Below, one piece after another: positions 39,952-49,763 of a DNA stretch of 64,000 bases. This DNA comes from Microvirga lupini (GTDB lineage Bacteria; Pseudomonadota; Alphaproteobacteria; Rhizobiales; Beijerinckiaceae), in NCBI RefSeq assembly GCF_014191055.1, contig NZ_JACHWB010000001.1:1021875-1085874 (forward strand), written 5' to 3'. The translations under genes and the position numbers were made by a program. How positions within the stretch are numbered: the stretch's first letter is position 1; every line of letters begins with the position of its first letter. The notes below the pieces were generated by a model. The model was not told the DNA's origin. It was given only the letters and a program-made list of their open reading frames with translations, and did no database searches.

Positions 39952-40230
39952 TTAGCGGCAGTACACGTTGCCGTAGACGTCCTGGTAGGTGCCGTACGGG
40001 CAGGCCGGGCCGCGCGGAGCCGTCGAGGCGCCGACGATCGCACCACCGGCACCGCCGATGGCTGCACCGGCGAGAGCGCCACCAGCCGTGCCGGTTGCAG
40101 CGCCGCCGATGGCCGCACCAGCGAGGCCGCCGATGGCGGCGCCGCCGACTGCACGCTCACCAGGAGTATTGCAGGCTGCCATCGAGAGGGTGAGGGCACC
40201 GGCGGCAATGGCTGTCATGATCTTCTTCAT
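39952..40230 (-). CDS. Small glycine-zipper lipoprotein (92 aa)
   Basis: Outer-membrane or envelope lipoprotein. A lipoprotein signal peptide MKKIMTAIAAGALTLSMAAC puts the acylated Cys at 20. Residues 29-67 are a Gly/Ala/Ile zipper with repeated AGAAIGGA-like units, often seen in small stress or envelope proteins. The tail PYGTYQDVYGNVYC contains two further cysteines. ATG 40230 has a good purine-rich leader (AGGGAAGC on the minus strand). It ends at a strong terminator, so it is monocistronic. The function is unknown. Confidence 0.9.
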   Translation of the reverse strand: MKKIMTAIAAGALTLSMAACNTPGERAVGGAAIGGLAGAAIGGAATGTAGGALAGAAIGGAGGAIVGASTAPRGPACPYGTYQDVYGNVYCR

Positions 40231-40518
40231 GGAGGCTTCCCTGTTGTTGAGCGGGCCGTCGGCCCGGCGGTAGTTAGCTTGACCTTACGCTGTCGCCAAC
40301 TCCTGTGCGGGGAAAGAGTTCCTCCAACGCAGGAGAGAGGGCGGGATTCGGAGCCATGTGAAGGCTGGAATTGTGTTGTAGGGCCCAAGCGCCACGAAGA
40401 CAATACGGTCAAGCTTGAACGAATTCTGAACAAAATTGGGGCGGACGGCGCCACATCTTTGCCCCATTTCGCCGCCACCCAGCGCATCCTCGTGGTTAAT
40501 GCCAGCTGGAGTTACGGT
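40231..40518. other. Divergent intergenic region between lipoprotein and lytic transglycosylase genes
   Basis: It must hold promoters for both divergent genes. I see no convincing -35/-10 pair or long palindrome. Part of it is open in the transglycosylase frame but reads as non-protein-like sequence (GERVPPTQERGRDSEP), so I leave it outside the CDS. Confidence 0.4.
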
Positions 40519-41313
40519 TTGACTTGGCAACACTTCCTCAGAACGCTGGCAATTGCAGGTTTGGGCGCAGCGGCCCTCGTGGTGGCATCGCAGGCCCGGG
40601 CCGGCGGAGGCGAGAATTCCCCCATCTCTCCGGATCAGGCCGAGCAGTTCCTAGGCGCGGCGGCCGCCGAAGCCGCAGCCTTCGCTGAGGAAGAGGCTGC
40701 GGCAGCTTCTGCCACGGAGACGTCAGAGCCGGACCCCAAGGCTACCGGTAAGAAGAAGCTGAAAGAGGCTGTTGCTTCCAAGCCCGCCAAGACCCAGGTG
40801 GCCAAGGCGGAAGTGGCACAACCGGAGAAGGTTGCAAAAGCAGTGCCCACGCCGGAAGAGGCGGATCAGGAGACCGCCTCCCTTCCCATGGCGCTGATGG
40901 GTGCCGCGTCCAAGACCCGGATGTCAGATGCAACCCGTGCCGTCGCGCTCAAGCCTCTTATCGCCCGCTATGCGTCCGAAAATGGTTTGCCATATGAACT
41001 GGCCGACGCTGTGGTCCGGCTCGAGAGCCGATACAACGCCGGTGCCCGCAATGGCCCGAACATGGGTCTCACCCAGATCAATGTCCGTACGGCCCAGTCT
41101 CTGGGCTACAAAGGCGATGCCGCCGGCCTTCTCGATGCGGAAACGAACCTCCGCTATGGCCTCAAGTACCTGGCCACCGCCTACAAGCTTGCGGGCGGCG
41201 ATACCTGCGGCACGATCCTGCGCTACCAGTTCGGTCACCGCACACAGACCATGACCGCAGCGTCCCGGGCCTATTGCGCCAAGGTGAAGGTGATCACGGC
41301 AGCGGCCGATTGA
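40519..41313 (+). CDS. Lytic transglycosylase (SLT domain), periplasmic
   Basis: Cleaves the MurNAc-GlcNAc bond of peptidoglycan. From the TTG at 40519, 264 aa: a signal sequence (LRTLAIAGLGAAALVVASQARA), then an Ala/Glu/Lys-rich linker of about 100 residues. The C-terminal SLT domain has AVVRLESRYNAGARNG with the catalytic Glu and NMGLTQINVRTAQSLGY. The start is uncertain: TTG 40519 has TGGAG 7 bases upstream and begins right at the signal peptide; GTG 40492 or more upstream codons are possible. It lies just before rnpB. Confidence 0.85.
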   Translation: MTWQHFLRTLAIAGLGAAALVVASQARAGGGENSPISPDQAEQFLGAAAAEAAAFAEEEAAAASATETSEPDPKATGKKKLKEAVASKPAKTQVAKAEVAQPEKVAKAVPTPEEADQETASLPMALMGAASKTRMSDATRAVALKPLIARYASENGLPYELADAVVRLESRYNAGARNGPNMGLTQINVRTAQSLGYKGDAAGLLDAETNLRYGLKYLATAYKLAGGDTCGTILRYQFGHRTQTMTAASRAYCAKVKVITAAAD

Positions 41314-41323
41314 GCCGTTGCCC

Positions 41324-41352
41324 TTGACGGCAGGACCCTTTTGGCACCACAT
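41324..41352 (+). promoter_or_regulatory. Possible rnpB promoter
   Basis: TTGACG at 41324-41329 is followed after 17 bases by CCACAT at 41347-41352, which would place the start near 41358-41360, where the RNase P RNA begins. The -10 is poor. Confidence 0.4.
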
Positions 41353-41357
41353 CCCGC

Positions 41358-41755
<398 letters not shown>

Positions 41756-41784
41756 ATCTTTCCACAGGCTCGAAATTTGCAGAA

Positions 41785-41808
41785 AGCGGAGCAAACCGTT
41801 GCTCCGCT
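41785..41808 (+). terminator. Hairpin downstream of rnpB
   Basis: AGCGGAGCAA, loop ACCG, TTGCTCCGCT: a perfect 10-bp stem 30 bases after the RNase P RNA. The following TACGATTCATT is only moderately T-rich, but the position suits an rnpB terminator. Confidence 0.65.
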
Positions 41809-41880
41809 TACGATTCATTAACCGTAAATGCGTCTCATGGGGAACGCATGCCATGAGGCCTGTGCTCGCCCTCCGTTCCG

Positions 41881-41921
41881 TTGACGCCCACTATATCCCA
41901 TGTTATCCCAAATCATCCCGT
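41881..41921 (+). promoter_or_regulatory. dcw promoter with MraZ-box repeats
   Basis: TTGACG (41881-41886) with TATCCC 17 bases later (41904-41909) is a possible promoter. Overlapping it, the CCCA/CCCG cores at 41887, 41897, 41907 and 41917 recur every 10 bases; on the minus strand they read TGGG-N6-TGGG-N6-TGGG with a CGGG fourth copy. Known MraZ operators are TGGG-type repeats with this exact period, so MraZ probably represses its own cluster here. Confidence 0.75.
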
Positions 41922-42007
41922 CGACGGTGTCTTTCGAGCAGGGCGTCAAGCACCCAAGAATTGCTGGCATCCTGCTTCCGAAAGAGGCGTCTCCACCGAG
42001 AACGGGT

Positions 42008-42028
42008 GGCGGATCCTCAAGATCCGCC
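42008..42028 (+). promoter_or_regulatory. Hairpin in the mraZ 5' leader
   Basis: GGCGGATC, loop CTCAA, GATCCGCC: a perfect 8-bp stem about 40 bases before the mraZ start and about 100 bases after the predicted promoter. No T-run follows. It may stabilise the dcw message or modulate initiation. Confidence 0.5.
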
Positions 42029-42065
42029 TGGGGGCTGACAATCAGGAGCGTGCGAGCTGCGGCCA

Positions 42066-42563
42066 ATGAACCGCTTCGTGTCCAATTTCACCAACAAGTT
42101 GGATTCGAAGGGTCGCGTCTCGATCCCCGCATCCTTCAGGGCCGTGTTGGCCCGGGATGGATTCGAGGGGCTCTACGTGCATCCGGCGCTCGATGCGCCG
42201 GCACTGGACGCAGGCGGCAACGTGCTTCTGAACGAGATCGATGCGTTCTTGTCGACGCTGTCGCCCTATTCGGACGAGCGGGATCAGCTGTCGACGGCAT
42301 TGTTCGGAACCAGCGAGATTCTCAAGGTCGATCCGGAGGGGCGTGTCATCCTGACGGACACGGTAAAAGTGCATGCCGGGATCGGCGATACGGTGACGTT
42401 CGTCGGGCTTGGTCACAAGTTCCAGATTTGGGAGCCCGAGCGCTTCCGTGCGCACTTGGAGGAGGCGCGCACGAAGGTCCGAGATCTGAAGAAAGCGTTA
42501 GGCAACCGGGTTGTGGAGCCAAGGCTAGTGCAGAACACCTCACCAGGAGTACGGGAGCGATGA
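42066..42563 (+). CDS. mraZ: Division and cell-wall cluster transcriptional repressor MraZ
   Basis: AbrB-like DNA-binding protein that represses the dcw cluster. It has 165 aa with two SpoVT-AbrB-like repeats: [20 protein letters not shown] near residue 8 and [13 protein letters not shown] near 86. It starts at ATG 42066; the best purine run (AGGAG at 42044-42048) is 17 bases upstream, unusually far. Its stop overlaps the rsmH start (ATGA). First gene of the dcw operon. Confidence 0.96.
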   Translation: MNRFVSNFTNKLDSKGRVSIPASFRAVLARDGFEGLYVHPALDAPALDAGGNVLLNEIDAFLSTLSPYSDERDQLSTALFGTSEILKVDPEGRVILTDTVKVHAGIGDTVTFVGLGHKFQIWEPERFRAHLEEARTKVRDLKKALGNRVVEPRLVQNTSPGVRER

Positions 42564-43609
42564 TGGGACGCGGCGACGGCCCAGGAGCCGGAGCCGCTGG
42601 CGGACCGTCCCGTCACGTTCCTGTTCTCCTGGCGGAGGTTGGCACGGCGCTCGATGCAAAGCGCGGCGGCGTTTTCATCGACGGCACGTTCGGCGCGGGC
42701 GGCTACACGCGCGCCATTCTCGATGCCCATCCGCAGAACAGGGTGATCGCCATCGACCGCGATCCCGATGCGATCGCAGGCGGGGCGGGGCTCGTTACCA
42801 AATACAAGAAACGTCTGATACTCGTGCCGGGACGCTTCGGCGATCTCGACGAGATCGCGCGTGCCCAAGGGTTCGACGGTGTCGACGGCGTCGTGCTCGA
42901 CATCGGCGTATCGTCCATGCAGCTCGATCAGGCCGAGCGCGGCTTCTCGTTCCGCAACGAAGGCCCGCTTGACATGCGTATGGAGCAGTCGGGTCCGAGC
43001 GCTGCGGACCTCATCAACGAGGCGTCGGAAGCCGAGCTTGCCGACATTTTCTATCATTATGGCGAGGAGCGGCGTGCCCGCGCCGTCGCACGCGCCGTCA
43101 TCGAAGCGCGGCGCCGCCAGCCTTTCGAGACCACGCGGCAGCTGGCTGATCTCGTAGCCTCTCTGATCCGGCAGGAACCCGGCGGCATTCATCCCGCAAC
43201 GCGCGTGTTCCAGGGACTGCGCATCGCCGTCAACGACGAGCTCGGGGAGCTGGTGCGCGCGTTGCACGCGGCTGAGCGCATCCTCAAGCCCGGCGGTCGC
43301 CTCGTGGTCGTCACGTTCCACTCACTGGAAGATCGGATCGTGAAGCAGTTCTTCACGGTGCGCACCGGTCGGGCGCCGACGGGCTCGCGCCATCTACCAA
43401 CGGCGGCCGCCCCTGAGGCCACCTTCGATGCGATCACCCGCGGTCCCGTTGCTCCCAGCGAGCAGGAAATGGCGCGCAATCCGCGGGCTCGTTCGGCGAA
43501 GCTGCGGGCCGGGGCACGGACGGATACGCCGGCACAGGAGCCCTTGAGCGCCATCACCATGCTGGCCGAACTGCCGCAGACAGCTGAGAAAAAGGGAGGG
43601 CGCCGGTGA
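42560..43609 (+). CDS. rsmH: 16S rRNA (cytosine-1402-N4)-methyltransferase
   Basis: Methylates C1402 in the 16S rRNA decoding centre using SAM (MraW). It has 349 aa. Seen: [13 protein letters not shown] near 19, [16 protein letters not shown] near 41 (SAM motif I), [11 protein letters not shown] near 62, [20 protein letters not shown] near 105 and [16 protein letters not shown] near 255. ATG 42560 overlaps the mraZ stop; the much longer upstream open frame runs across mraZ and its promoter and is rejected. Its stop overlaps the ftsL start. Confidence 0.97.
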   Translation: MMGRGDGPGAGAAGGPSRHVPVLLAEVGTALDAKRGGVFIDGTFGAGGYTRAILDAHPQNRVIAIDRDPDAIAGGAGLVTKYKKRLILVPGRFGDLDEIARAQGFDGVDGVVLDIGVSSMQLDQAERGFSFRNEGPLDMRMEQSGPSAADLINEASEAELADIFYHYGEERRARAVARAVIEARRRQPFETTRQLADLVASLIRQEPGGIHPATRVFQGLRIAVNDELGELVRALHAAERILKPGGRLVVVTFHSLEDRIVKQFFTVRTGRAPTGSRHLPTAAAPEATFDAITRGPVAPSEQEMARNPRARSAKLRAGARTDTPAQEPLSAITMLAELPQTAEKKGGRR

Positions 43610-44001
43610 TCCGACTGCTCCACATCATCGCGATCTCCGCCCTCATCGCTTCGGCGGGCTACGCCTATTCGGTCAAGTACGAGACCCTCTACTATGTGGA
43701 GCAGGTGGCGCAGCTGAAGTCGCAGGTCAGCCGCGAGCGCGAGGCCATCGCAGTGCTCCAGGCCGAGTGGCAGTATCTCGACCGTCCAGACCGTCTCCAG
43801 GAGGCCGCCGACAAGCACCTCGATCTGCAGCCGCTGAAGATTCAGCAGCTGGCGCGTCTGTCCGACCTGCCGAACCGGCCGTCCCGCGAGGACGAGATCG
43901 GCCGCAAGCTCGAAGCGCTCGGATTGCTGGAGCCGACTTCGACCCCGAAGGACAGGAATTCGGACGCCCGCACCCCGACGACTCAAACTCCGAAACGGTG
44001 A
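43606..44001 (+). CDS. ftsL: Cell division protein FtsL
   Basis: Small bitopic divisome protein that works with FtsB and FtsQ to activate FtsW-FtsI. It has 131 aa: an N-terminal membrane helix ([20 protein letters not shown]), then a coiled coil ([20 protein letters not shown]), then an Asp/Pro/Thr-rich tail. Identified mainly by size, topology and position between rsmH and ftsI. The start is GTG 43606, overlapping the rsmH stop (GTGA); the stop overlaps the ftsI start. Confidence 0.9.
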   Translation: MIRLLHIIAISALIASAGYAYSVKYETLYYVEQVAQLKSQVSREREAIAVLQAEWQYLDRPDRLQEAADKHLDLQPLKIQQLARLSDLPNRPSREDEIGRKLEALGLLEPTSTPKDRNSDARTPTTQTPKR

Positions 44002-45773
44002 GCCTCGTGTCGCAAGAGCCCCAAACCGAATGGCAGGGTCAGCCCACCTATCAAAAGCGGGGCGTGCTCGGGCACGCCCGCGAGCTGTTTCGCCTGCGGC
44101 ATGACAAGAGCACGTCGCGCGTTGGCCTTGCGGCCGTGTGCTTCGTCGGCCTATTCAGTCTGATCGGCGGGCGCCTCGTTCATCTGGCCGTCACCAGCGA
44201 GAATACGAGCGAAGTGCGCCGTGCGGCCTCGTCCGAAATCTCCGCCGCGCGTCCCGATATCGTCGACCGCAACGGCGAGATCCTCGCCACCGACGTGAAG
44301 ATGGTGTCGGTCTTCGCCGAGCCGCGCAACATCGTCGACAAGGACGAGGCGGTTGAGCTGCTGACCGCCGTGCTGCCTGATCTCGATGCCACGGACCTGC
44401 GCAACAAGCTCGGCACGAAGAAGGGTTTCGTCTGGGTCAAGCGCGAGATCACGCCGCGTCAGCAGGCGGAGGTGCATCGCCTGGGCATTCCCGGTATCGG
44501 CTTTCTCCCTGAGAACAAGCGCGTCTATCCCAATGCGGAAGCCGCCGCCCACGTGCTCGGCTTCGCCAATGTGGACAATGTGGGCATCGCCGGCATCGAG
44601 AAATACATCGACAGCATGGGTCTGCAGGACCTCAACGGTGCAGGCTTCAACATCTCTGCGGCCGACTTGAAGCCCATTCAGCTCTCGCTGGATCTGCGCG
44701 TGCAGCATGCCCTTCGCGATGAGCTTGCCAAAGGCATGGCGAAGTTTAAGGCCAAGGCGACCGCCGGTGCGATTCTGGATGTGAACACGGGCGAGATCAT
44801 CGCCCTCGTGTCGCTGCCGGATTATGATCCCAACAACCCGGTCGACGCACTCGACAAGGACCGGATCAACCGCATCAATGTCGGCGTGTTCGAGATGGGC
44901 TCGACCTTCAAGGCGCTCACCGTCGCGATGGCTCTCGATTCCGGCAAGTACAACATCAACTCGACCTTCGACGCGCGCTCCGGCCTGCGCTACGGCCGCT
45001 TCACCATCGGCGACTACCATCCGACCAGGCGCGTTCTCACCACGCCGGAAGTGTTCGTGCATTCGTCGAACATCGGCACTGCCCGCATGGCGCTTGGCAT
45101 CGGCGTCGAGGGGCACAAGGCCTTCCTGCGCAAGATGGGCCAGCTCACCCGCCTTGAGACAGAGCTGCCGGAAAACGCGCTGCCGATCATCCCGCCGCGG
45201 TGGGGCGAGCTCAACACCATGACCATCGCGTTCGGCCACGGCCTTGCGGTCGCGCCGCTCCAGGCGCTCTCGGCCGTGGGTGCGCTGGTGAACGGCGGCA
45301 TCATGATCAAGCCGACCTTCCTGAAGCGCACGCAGGAAGAGGCACGCCAGAACGCCCTGCAGGTGCTCAAGCCCGAGACGAGCGAGGCGATGCGCTATGT
45401 GATGCGCCTCAATGCCTCGACGCCGGAAGGCTCCGCCGGAAACGCCTCGATTGCCGGCTTCTTCGTCGGCGGCAAGACCGGCACCGCCGAAAAGGTGATC
45501 AACGGCCGCTACGCCAAGAACAAGAACTTCACCACCTTCACGGCGGTGGTGCCGTCCGACAAGCCGAAATACGTATTCCTGACCATCATGGACGAGCCGC
45601 AGGCGATAGAGGGCACCTATGGTTTCTCGACGGCAGGCTGGAATGCCGCTCCCGTGACCGGCAACATCATCGAGCGCATCGCGCCGCTGCTTGGCGTTCC
45701 ACCGCGCTTCGAGCCGCCGGTGCAGCCTTTCCCGCTCATGTCGCGCCTCGGCGCCTGGGGCAGCAATCGATGA
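43998..45773 (+). CDS. ftsI: Septal peptidoglycan transpeptidase FtsI (PBP3)
   Basis: Cross-links septal peptidoglycan together with FtsW. It has 591 aa: an N-terminal membrane anchor (AAVCFVGLFSLIGGRLVHLA, residues about 44-63), a dimerisation domain, then the penicillin-binding domain with Ser 302 in STFK, SSN at 356-358 and KTG at 493-495. The start is GTG 43998, overlapping the ftsL stop (GTGA); GTG 44007 is possible. The stop overlaps murE (ATGA). Confidence 0.96.
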   Translation: MSLVSQEPQTEWQGQPTYQKRGVLGHARELFRLRHDKSTSRVGLAAVCFVGLFSLIGGRLVHLAVTSENTSEVRRAASSEISAARPDIVDRNGEILATDVKMVSVFAEPRNIVDKDEAVELLTAVLPDLDATDLRNKLGTKKGFVWVKREITPRQQAEVHRLGIPGIGFLPENKRVYPNAEAAAHVLGFANVDNVGIAGIEKYIDSMGLQDLNGAGFNISAADLKPIQLSLDLRVQHALRDELAKGMAKFKAKATAGAILDVNTGEIIALVSLPDYDPNNPVDALDKDRINRINVGVFEMGSTFKALTVAMALDSGKYNINSTFDARSGLRYGRFTIGDYHPTRRVLTTPEVFVHSSNIGTARMALGIGVEGHKAFLRKMGQLTRLETELPENALPIIPPRWGELNTMTIAFGHGLAVAPLQALSAVGALVNGGIMIKPTFLKRTQEEARQNALQVLKPETSEAMRYVMRLNASTPEGSAGNASIAGFFVGGKTGTAEKVINGRYAKNKNFTTFTAVVPSDKPKYVFLTIMDEPQAIEGTYGFSTAGWNAAPVTGNIIERIAPLLGVPPRFEPPVQPFPLMSRLGAWGSNR

Positions 45774-47239
45774 GCGCACGGTCACTCAATCTCGGCGATC
45801 TTCTCGATCTCGCGGCAGGCGACGCTCAGGCATCCCTTTCCGTCTCGAAAATCGCTTCCGACAGCCGTAAAGTGGAGCCTGGCACCCTATTCTTCGCCGT
45901 GCCCGGCACCAAGGTGGACGGCATGAGCTTCGTGCCGCAGGCAGCCGCCGCTGGCGCCGTCGCCATCGTCGGTGAGGCGGAGCGCCCGGCCGAATTGCCG
46001 GACGCCGTGGCCTATGTGCAGGTGAAGGACGTGCGCCGCACACTGGCTCTTGCGGCCGCGCGCTTCTACCCCAAGCAACCCGAGAAGGTCGTCGCCGTCA
46101 CGGGCACGAGCGGCAAGAGCTCGGTGGCGGATTTTATCCGCCAGCTCTTCGCGCATCTGGGCTACAAATCCGCCAGCGTCGGCACGCTCGGCATCATCAC
46201 GTCGGATGGCGCGGCCTATGGCTCGCTGACAACACCCGATCCGATTTCCCTGCATGAAAGCTTCGACCGCCTAGCCAACGATGGTGTGACCCGTCTTGCC
46301 ATGGAGGCCTCTTCGCATGGCATCGACCAGCGCCGCCTCGACGGGGTGCGCCTGAACGCTGCGGGCTTCACCAATCTCGGCCGCGACCATCTCGATTATC
46401 ATGCCACGACGGAAGCGTACGCGGCGGCAAAGTTGCGCCTCTTCGACACCCTGCTGCCGCAGGATGCGCCCGCGATCATCAATGCGGATGGGCCTTACGC
46501 GGATGTGTTCCTGCATGGCGTGCGCAATCGTGGGTTGAACGTCATCACCACCGGCAGCATGGGCGAGACCATCCGTCTCGTCGCAGCGCGCGCAGAGGGC
46601 TTCACCCAGGCCCTGACCATCGAGGCTTTCGGGAAAACCTTCCAGACACATCTTCCGCTTCTCGGCGCCTTCCAGGTCGAAAACGCGCTCGTCGCCGCCG
46701 GCCTCGTGCTGGCTGTTGAGGGCGAGGCTCGGGCGGCCGAGGTGTTCGAAGGCTTCAAGGGATTGAAAGGCGTGCGCGGCCGCCTGGAGCAGGTGGGCGA
46801 GGTGGATGGCGCCATCTGCATCGTCGATTATGCCCACAAGCCCGACGCGCTTGCCCATGTGCTCGATGCCTTGCGCCCCTTCGTGACGGGAAAGCTGTTC
46901 TGCATCGTGGGCTGTGGCGGCGATCGGGATCAGGGCAAGCGCCCGCTCATGGGACGCATTGCCTCGGACAAGGCCGATGTGGTCATCGTCACGGACGATA
47001 ATCCTCGCTCCGAGGATCCGGCGGCGATCCGGGCCGAGGTGCTCAAAGGGGCGCGCGGAGCCCGCGAGATCGGCGACCGCGCTCAAGCCATTCGCACCGC
47101 CGTGGGCGAGCTTCGCCGGGGTGATATTCTGGTCGTGGCCGGCAAAGGCCATGAAACGGGCCAAATCATCGGCGACCGGACCCTGCCGTTCTCGGACCAC
47201 GACGAGGTCCGGGCGGCCATTGCAGCGAGGCAGGGATGA
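45770..47239 (+). CDS. murE: UDP-MurNAc-L-Ala-D-Glu:meso-diaminopimelate ligase
   Basis: Adds the third residue of the stem peptide. It has 489 aa of the Mur ligase fold. Seen: ATP loop TGTSGKSS at 111-118, a carbamylated-Lys region (AAKLRLFDTL), and DNPR in TDDNPRSEDP, which marks meso-DAP rather than lysine specificity. ATG 45770 overlaps ftsI, and the stop overlaps murF. This predicts a DAP-type wall. Confidence 0.97.
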   Translation: MSARSLNLGDLLDLAAGDAQASLSVSKIASDSRKVEPGTLFFAVPGTKVDGMSFVPQAAAAGAVAIVGEAERPAELPDAVAYVQVKDVRRTLALAAARFYPKQPEKVVAVTGTSGKSSVADFIRQLFAHLGYKSASVGTLGIITSDGAAYGSLTTPDPISLHESFDRLANDGVTRLAMEASSHGIDQRRLDGVRLNAAGFTNLGRDHLDYHATTEAYAAAKLRLFDTLLPQDAPAIINADGPYADVFLHGVRNRGLNVITTGSMGETIRLVAARAEGFTQALTIEAFGKTFQTHLPLLGAFQVENALVAAGLVLAVEGEARAAEVFEGFKGLKGVRGRLEQVGEVDGAICIVDYAHKPDALAHVLDALRPFVTGKLFCIVGCGGDRDQGKRPLMGRIASDKADVVIVTDDNPRSEDPAAIRAEVLKGARGAREIGDRAQAIRTAVGELRRGDILVVAGKGHETGQIIGDRTLPFSDHDEVRAAIAARQG

Positions 47240-48669
47240 ATTCGCCCCTTTGGACATCAGACGAAATCAAAGCCGCCACCGGTGCCCGCATCGGCAGTGG
47301 CTTCACGAAAGGGACCGGCGCGTCCATCGACACGCGCACGCTCGAGCCTGGCGATCTCTACTTCGCCATCAAGGGTGACGTCCATGACGGCCACGATTTC
47401 GTTCAGGCCGCCCTGGAGAAGGGCGCTTCGGCCGCCGTCGTGTCCGAGGAAAAGGCTCCTGAATTTGCGGGCTCCGACAGGCTGATCGTAGTGCCCGACG
47501 TACTCGAGGCCATGCGCCAGATGGGCCGCGCGGCCCGGGCGCGTACGGGCGCAAGGATCGTCGCGGTCACCGGCTCCGTCGGCAAGACCGGCACGAAGGA
47601 GGCCATGCGTCTCGCGCTCTCGCGCCAGGGCGCGACGCATGCATCGGTTGCCTCCTACAACAACCACTGGGGCGTGCCACTCACGCTCGCGCGCATGCCG
47701 CGCGAGACCGCGTTCGGTGTGTTCGAGATCGGCATGAACCATGCCCACGAGATCCTGCCGCTCACCGGCATGGTGCGCCCGCACGTGGCGGTGATCACCA
47801 CGGTCGAGCCCGTTCATATCGAGTTCTTCCCCTCGCTCTGGGGCATTGCGGACGCCAAGGGCGAGATCTTTTCAGGCCTGGAGCCCGGCGGAACGGCGGT
47901 CATCAATCGCGACAATGGCTATTTCGAGCGCATGCGCGCTCACGCCCTTGCCTCCGCGGCCGGCCGCGTCGTCACCTTCGGCGAGCACGAGGCAGCGGAC
48001 ATCCGCGCAAATCGCATCATCGTAAAGCCTGACCACTCCGTGGTCGACGCCACGATCTTCGGCCAGCCCCTGACCTACAGGATCGGCACGGCAGGTCGTC
48101 ATCATGCGCTCAATTCCTTGAGCGTGCTTGCGGCCTCCCATGCGCTTGGTGCGGATCTCGCCCTGGCGGCGCTCTCCTTCGCCGAGTTGAAGCCGCCTGT
48201 TGGACGCGGCGAGCGCACCATGCTCACCATCGGCGATGGCGAGGCCCTGCTGATCGACGAGAGCTATAACGCGAACCCGGCTTCCATGCGCGCAGCGCTG
48301 GCCAATCTCGGCGCGGTGGAGCTTGGGCGCGGTGCGCGGCGGATTGCCGTTCTGGGTGACATGAAGGAATTGGGCGAGACGGGCCCACGACTTCACGCGG
48401 AACTGGCGGAGGCGATCAAATCCAACGGGATCGACTTGGTTTTCGCCGCCGGCGCCCTGATGCAGAACCTCGTGGATGCTCTGCCGAAAGCCATGGTGGC
48501 CGCTCACACGGACACCTCCGCCGATCTGGTCGATGCGGTCTGCGCGGTGGTTCGTCCCGGGGACGCGGTGACGGTCAAAGGCTCGCTCAGCATGAAGATG
48601 GCCCTGGTTGTCAAAACTTTGAAAGAACGTTACGGCGCGAGCCCAACGGCCCACGCGCTGAAAGGATGA
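47236..48669 (+). CDS. murF: UDP-MurNAc-tripeptide:D-Ala-D-Ala ligase
   Basis: Adds D-Ala-D-Ala to the muramyl tripeptide, the last cytoplasmic stem-peptide step. It has 477 aa. The ATP loop is TGSVGKTGTKEA from residue 112; GMNHAHEILPLTGMVRPHVA and DESYNANPASMRAAL are MurF-typical. ATG 47236 overlaps the murE stop, and the gene ends 3 bases before mraY. Confidence 0.97.
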   Translation: MNSPLWTSDEIKAATGARIGSGFTKGTGASIDTRTLEPGDLYFAIKGDVHDGHDFVQAALEKGASAAVVSEEKAPEFAGSDRLIVVPDVLEAMRQMGRAARARTGARIVAVTGSVGKTGTKEAMRLALSRQGATHASVASYNNHWGVPLTLARMPRETAFGVFEIGMNHAHEILPLTGMVRPHVAVITTVEPVHIEFFPSLWGIADAKGEIFSGLEPGGTAVINRDNGYFERMRAHALASAAGRVVTFGEHEAADIRANRIIVKPDHSVVDATIFGQPLTYRIGTAGRHHALNSLSVLAASHALGADLALAALSFAELKPPVGRGERTMLTIGDGEALLIDESYNANPASMRAALANLGAVELGRGARRIAVLGDMKELGETGPRLHAELAEAIKSNGIDLVFAAGALMQNLVDALPKAMVAAHTDTSADLVDAVCAVVRPGDAVTVKGSLSMKMALVVKTLKERYGASPTAHALKG

Positions 48670-48672
48670 TCG

Positions 48673-49758
48673 ATGTTAACTTGGTTGGCTGAGCTCAGCC
48701 CCTATTTCAGCCCCCTCAACATTTTCCGGTACATCACGTTCCGCACCGGAGGCGCGACCGCAACCGGCATGCTGTTCGTGTTCCTGTTCGGACCCGCCAT
48801 CATCTCGCTTCTGCGCGTGCGCCAGGGCAAAGGTCAGCCGATCCGCGAGGACGGGCCGCAATCGCATCTTTTGACGAAGCGCGGCACGCCCACCATGGGC
48901 GGCCTGATGATCCTCGCCGGCGTGCTCGTCTCGACCCTGCTCTGGGCGAACCTCGAGAACCACTATGTGTGGGTCGTGCTGTTCGTCACCGTGGGCTTCG
49001 GCGCCATCGGCTTTTACGACGATTACCTGAAGGTGACGAAGCAGTCGCACAAGGGCTTCTCCGGCCGCTCGCGCCTCGCCATCGAGGCGCTCATCGCCGC
49101 CATCGCCTGCATCGCGATCTCGTACATGGCGACGCCGGGACTGGCGAACAAGCTGGCGCTGCCGTTCTCGAAGGACCTCATCTTCAATCTGGGCTGGTTC
49201 TACATTGTCTTCGCCGGTTTCGTGATCGTCGGAGCCGGCAATGCGGTGAACATCACCGACGGCCTCGACGGGCTTGCCATCGTGCCGGTGATGATCGCGG
49301 CCGGCACCTTCGGCTTCATCGCCTATCTCGCCGGTAACGCGGTGTTCTCCAACTACCTGCAGATCCATTTCGTGCCCGGCACCGGCGAACTCGCCGTGCT
49401 CTGCGGCGCACTCATCGGCGCAGGCCTCGGCTTCCTCTGGTTCAATGCGCCGCCGGCGCAGATCTTCATGGGCGACACGGGCTCCCTGGCGCTCGGTGGC
49501 ATGCTCGGCACCATTGCGGTCGCGGCCAAGCATGAGATCGTGCTCGCCATCGTCGGCGGTCTCTTCGTGCTGGAGATCATGTCCGTGATCATCCAGGTCA
49601 CGTCGTTCAAGCTCACCGGCAAGCGCGTCTTCAAGATGGCTCCGATTCACCACCATTTCGAGCAGCTGGGCTGGACAGAGCCGCAGGTCGTGATCCGCTT
49701 CTGGATCATCGCCGTCATTCTGGCCCTCACCGGCCTCGCCACCCTGAAACTCCGGTAA
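48673..49758 (+). CDS. mraY: Phospho-MurNAc-pentapeptide transferase
   Basis: Makes lipid I on undecaprenyl phosphate. It has 361 aa with about ten membrane helices. Conserved cytoplasmic motifs: RGTPTMGG near residue 72, [18 protein letters not shown] near 115 (catalytic Asp pair), [14 protein letters not shown] near 190 and HHHFEQLGW near 325. ATG 48673 with AAAGGA upstream. Confidence 0.98.
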   Translation: MLTWLAELSPYFSPLNIFRYITFRTGGATATGMLFVFLFGPAIISLLRVRQGKGQPIREDGPQSHLLTKRGTPTMGGLMILAGVLVSTLLWANLENHYVWVVLFVTVGFGAIGFYDDYLKVTKQSHKGFSGRSRLAIEALIAAIACIAISYMATPGLANKLALPFSKDLIFNLGWFYIVFAGFVIVGAGNAVNITDGLDGLAIVPVMIAAGTFGFIAYLAGNAVFSNYLQIHFVPGTGELAVLCGALIGAGLGFLWFNAPPAQIFMGDTGSLALGGMLGTIAVAAKHEIVLAIVGGLFVLEIMSVIIQVTSFKLTGKRVFKMAPIHHHFEQLGWTEPQVVIRFWIIAVILALTGLATLKLR

Positions 49759-49763
49759 GGCGC

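Noticed and set aside
41817..41832. A CtrA box upstream of mraZ (TTAACCGTAAATG)
   Set aside because: Only the first half-site matches; the second TTAA at the required spacing is missing.
41900..42559. A 220-residue N-terminal extension of rsmH
   Set aside because: It covers the dcw promoter and mraZ in a shifted frame; family length and the ATGA overlap support the start at 42560.
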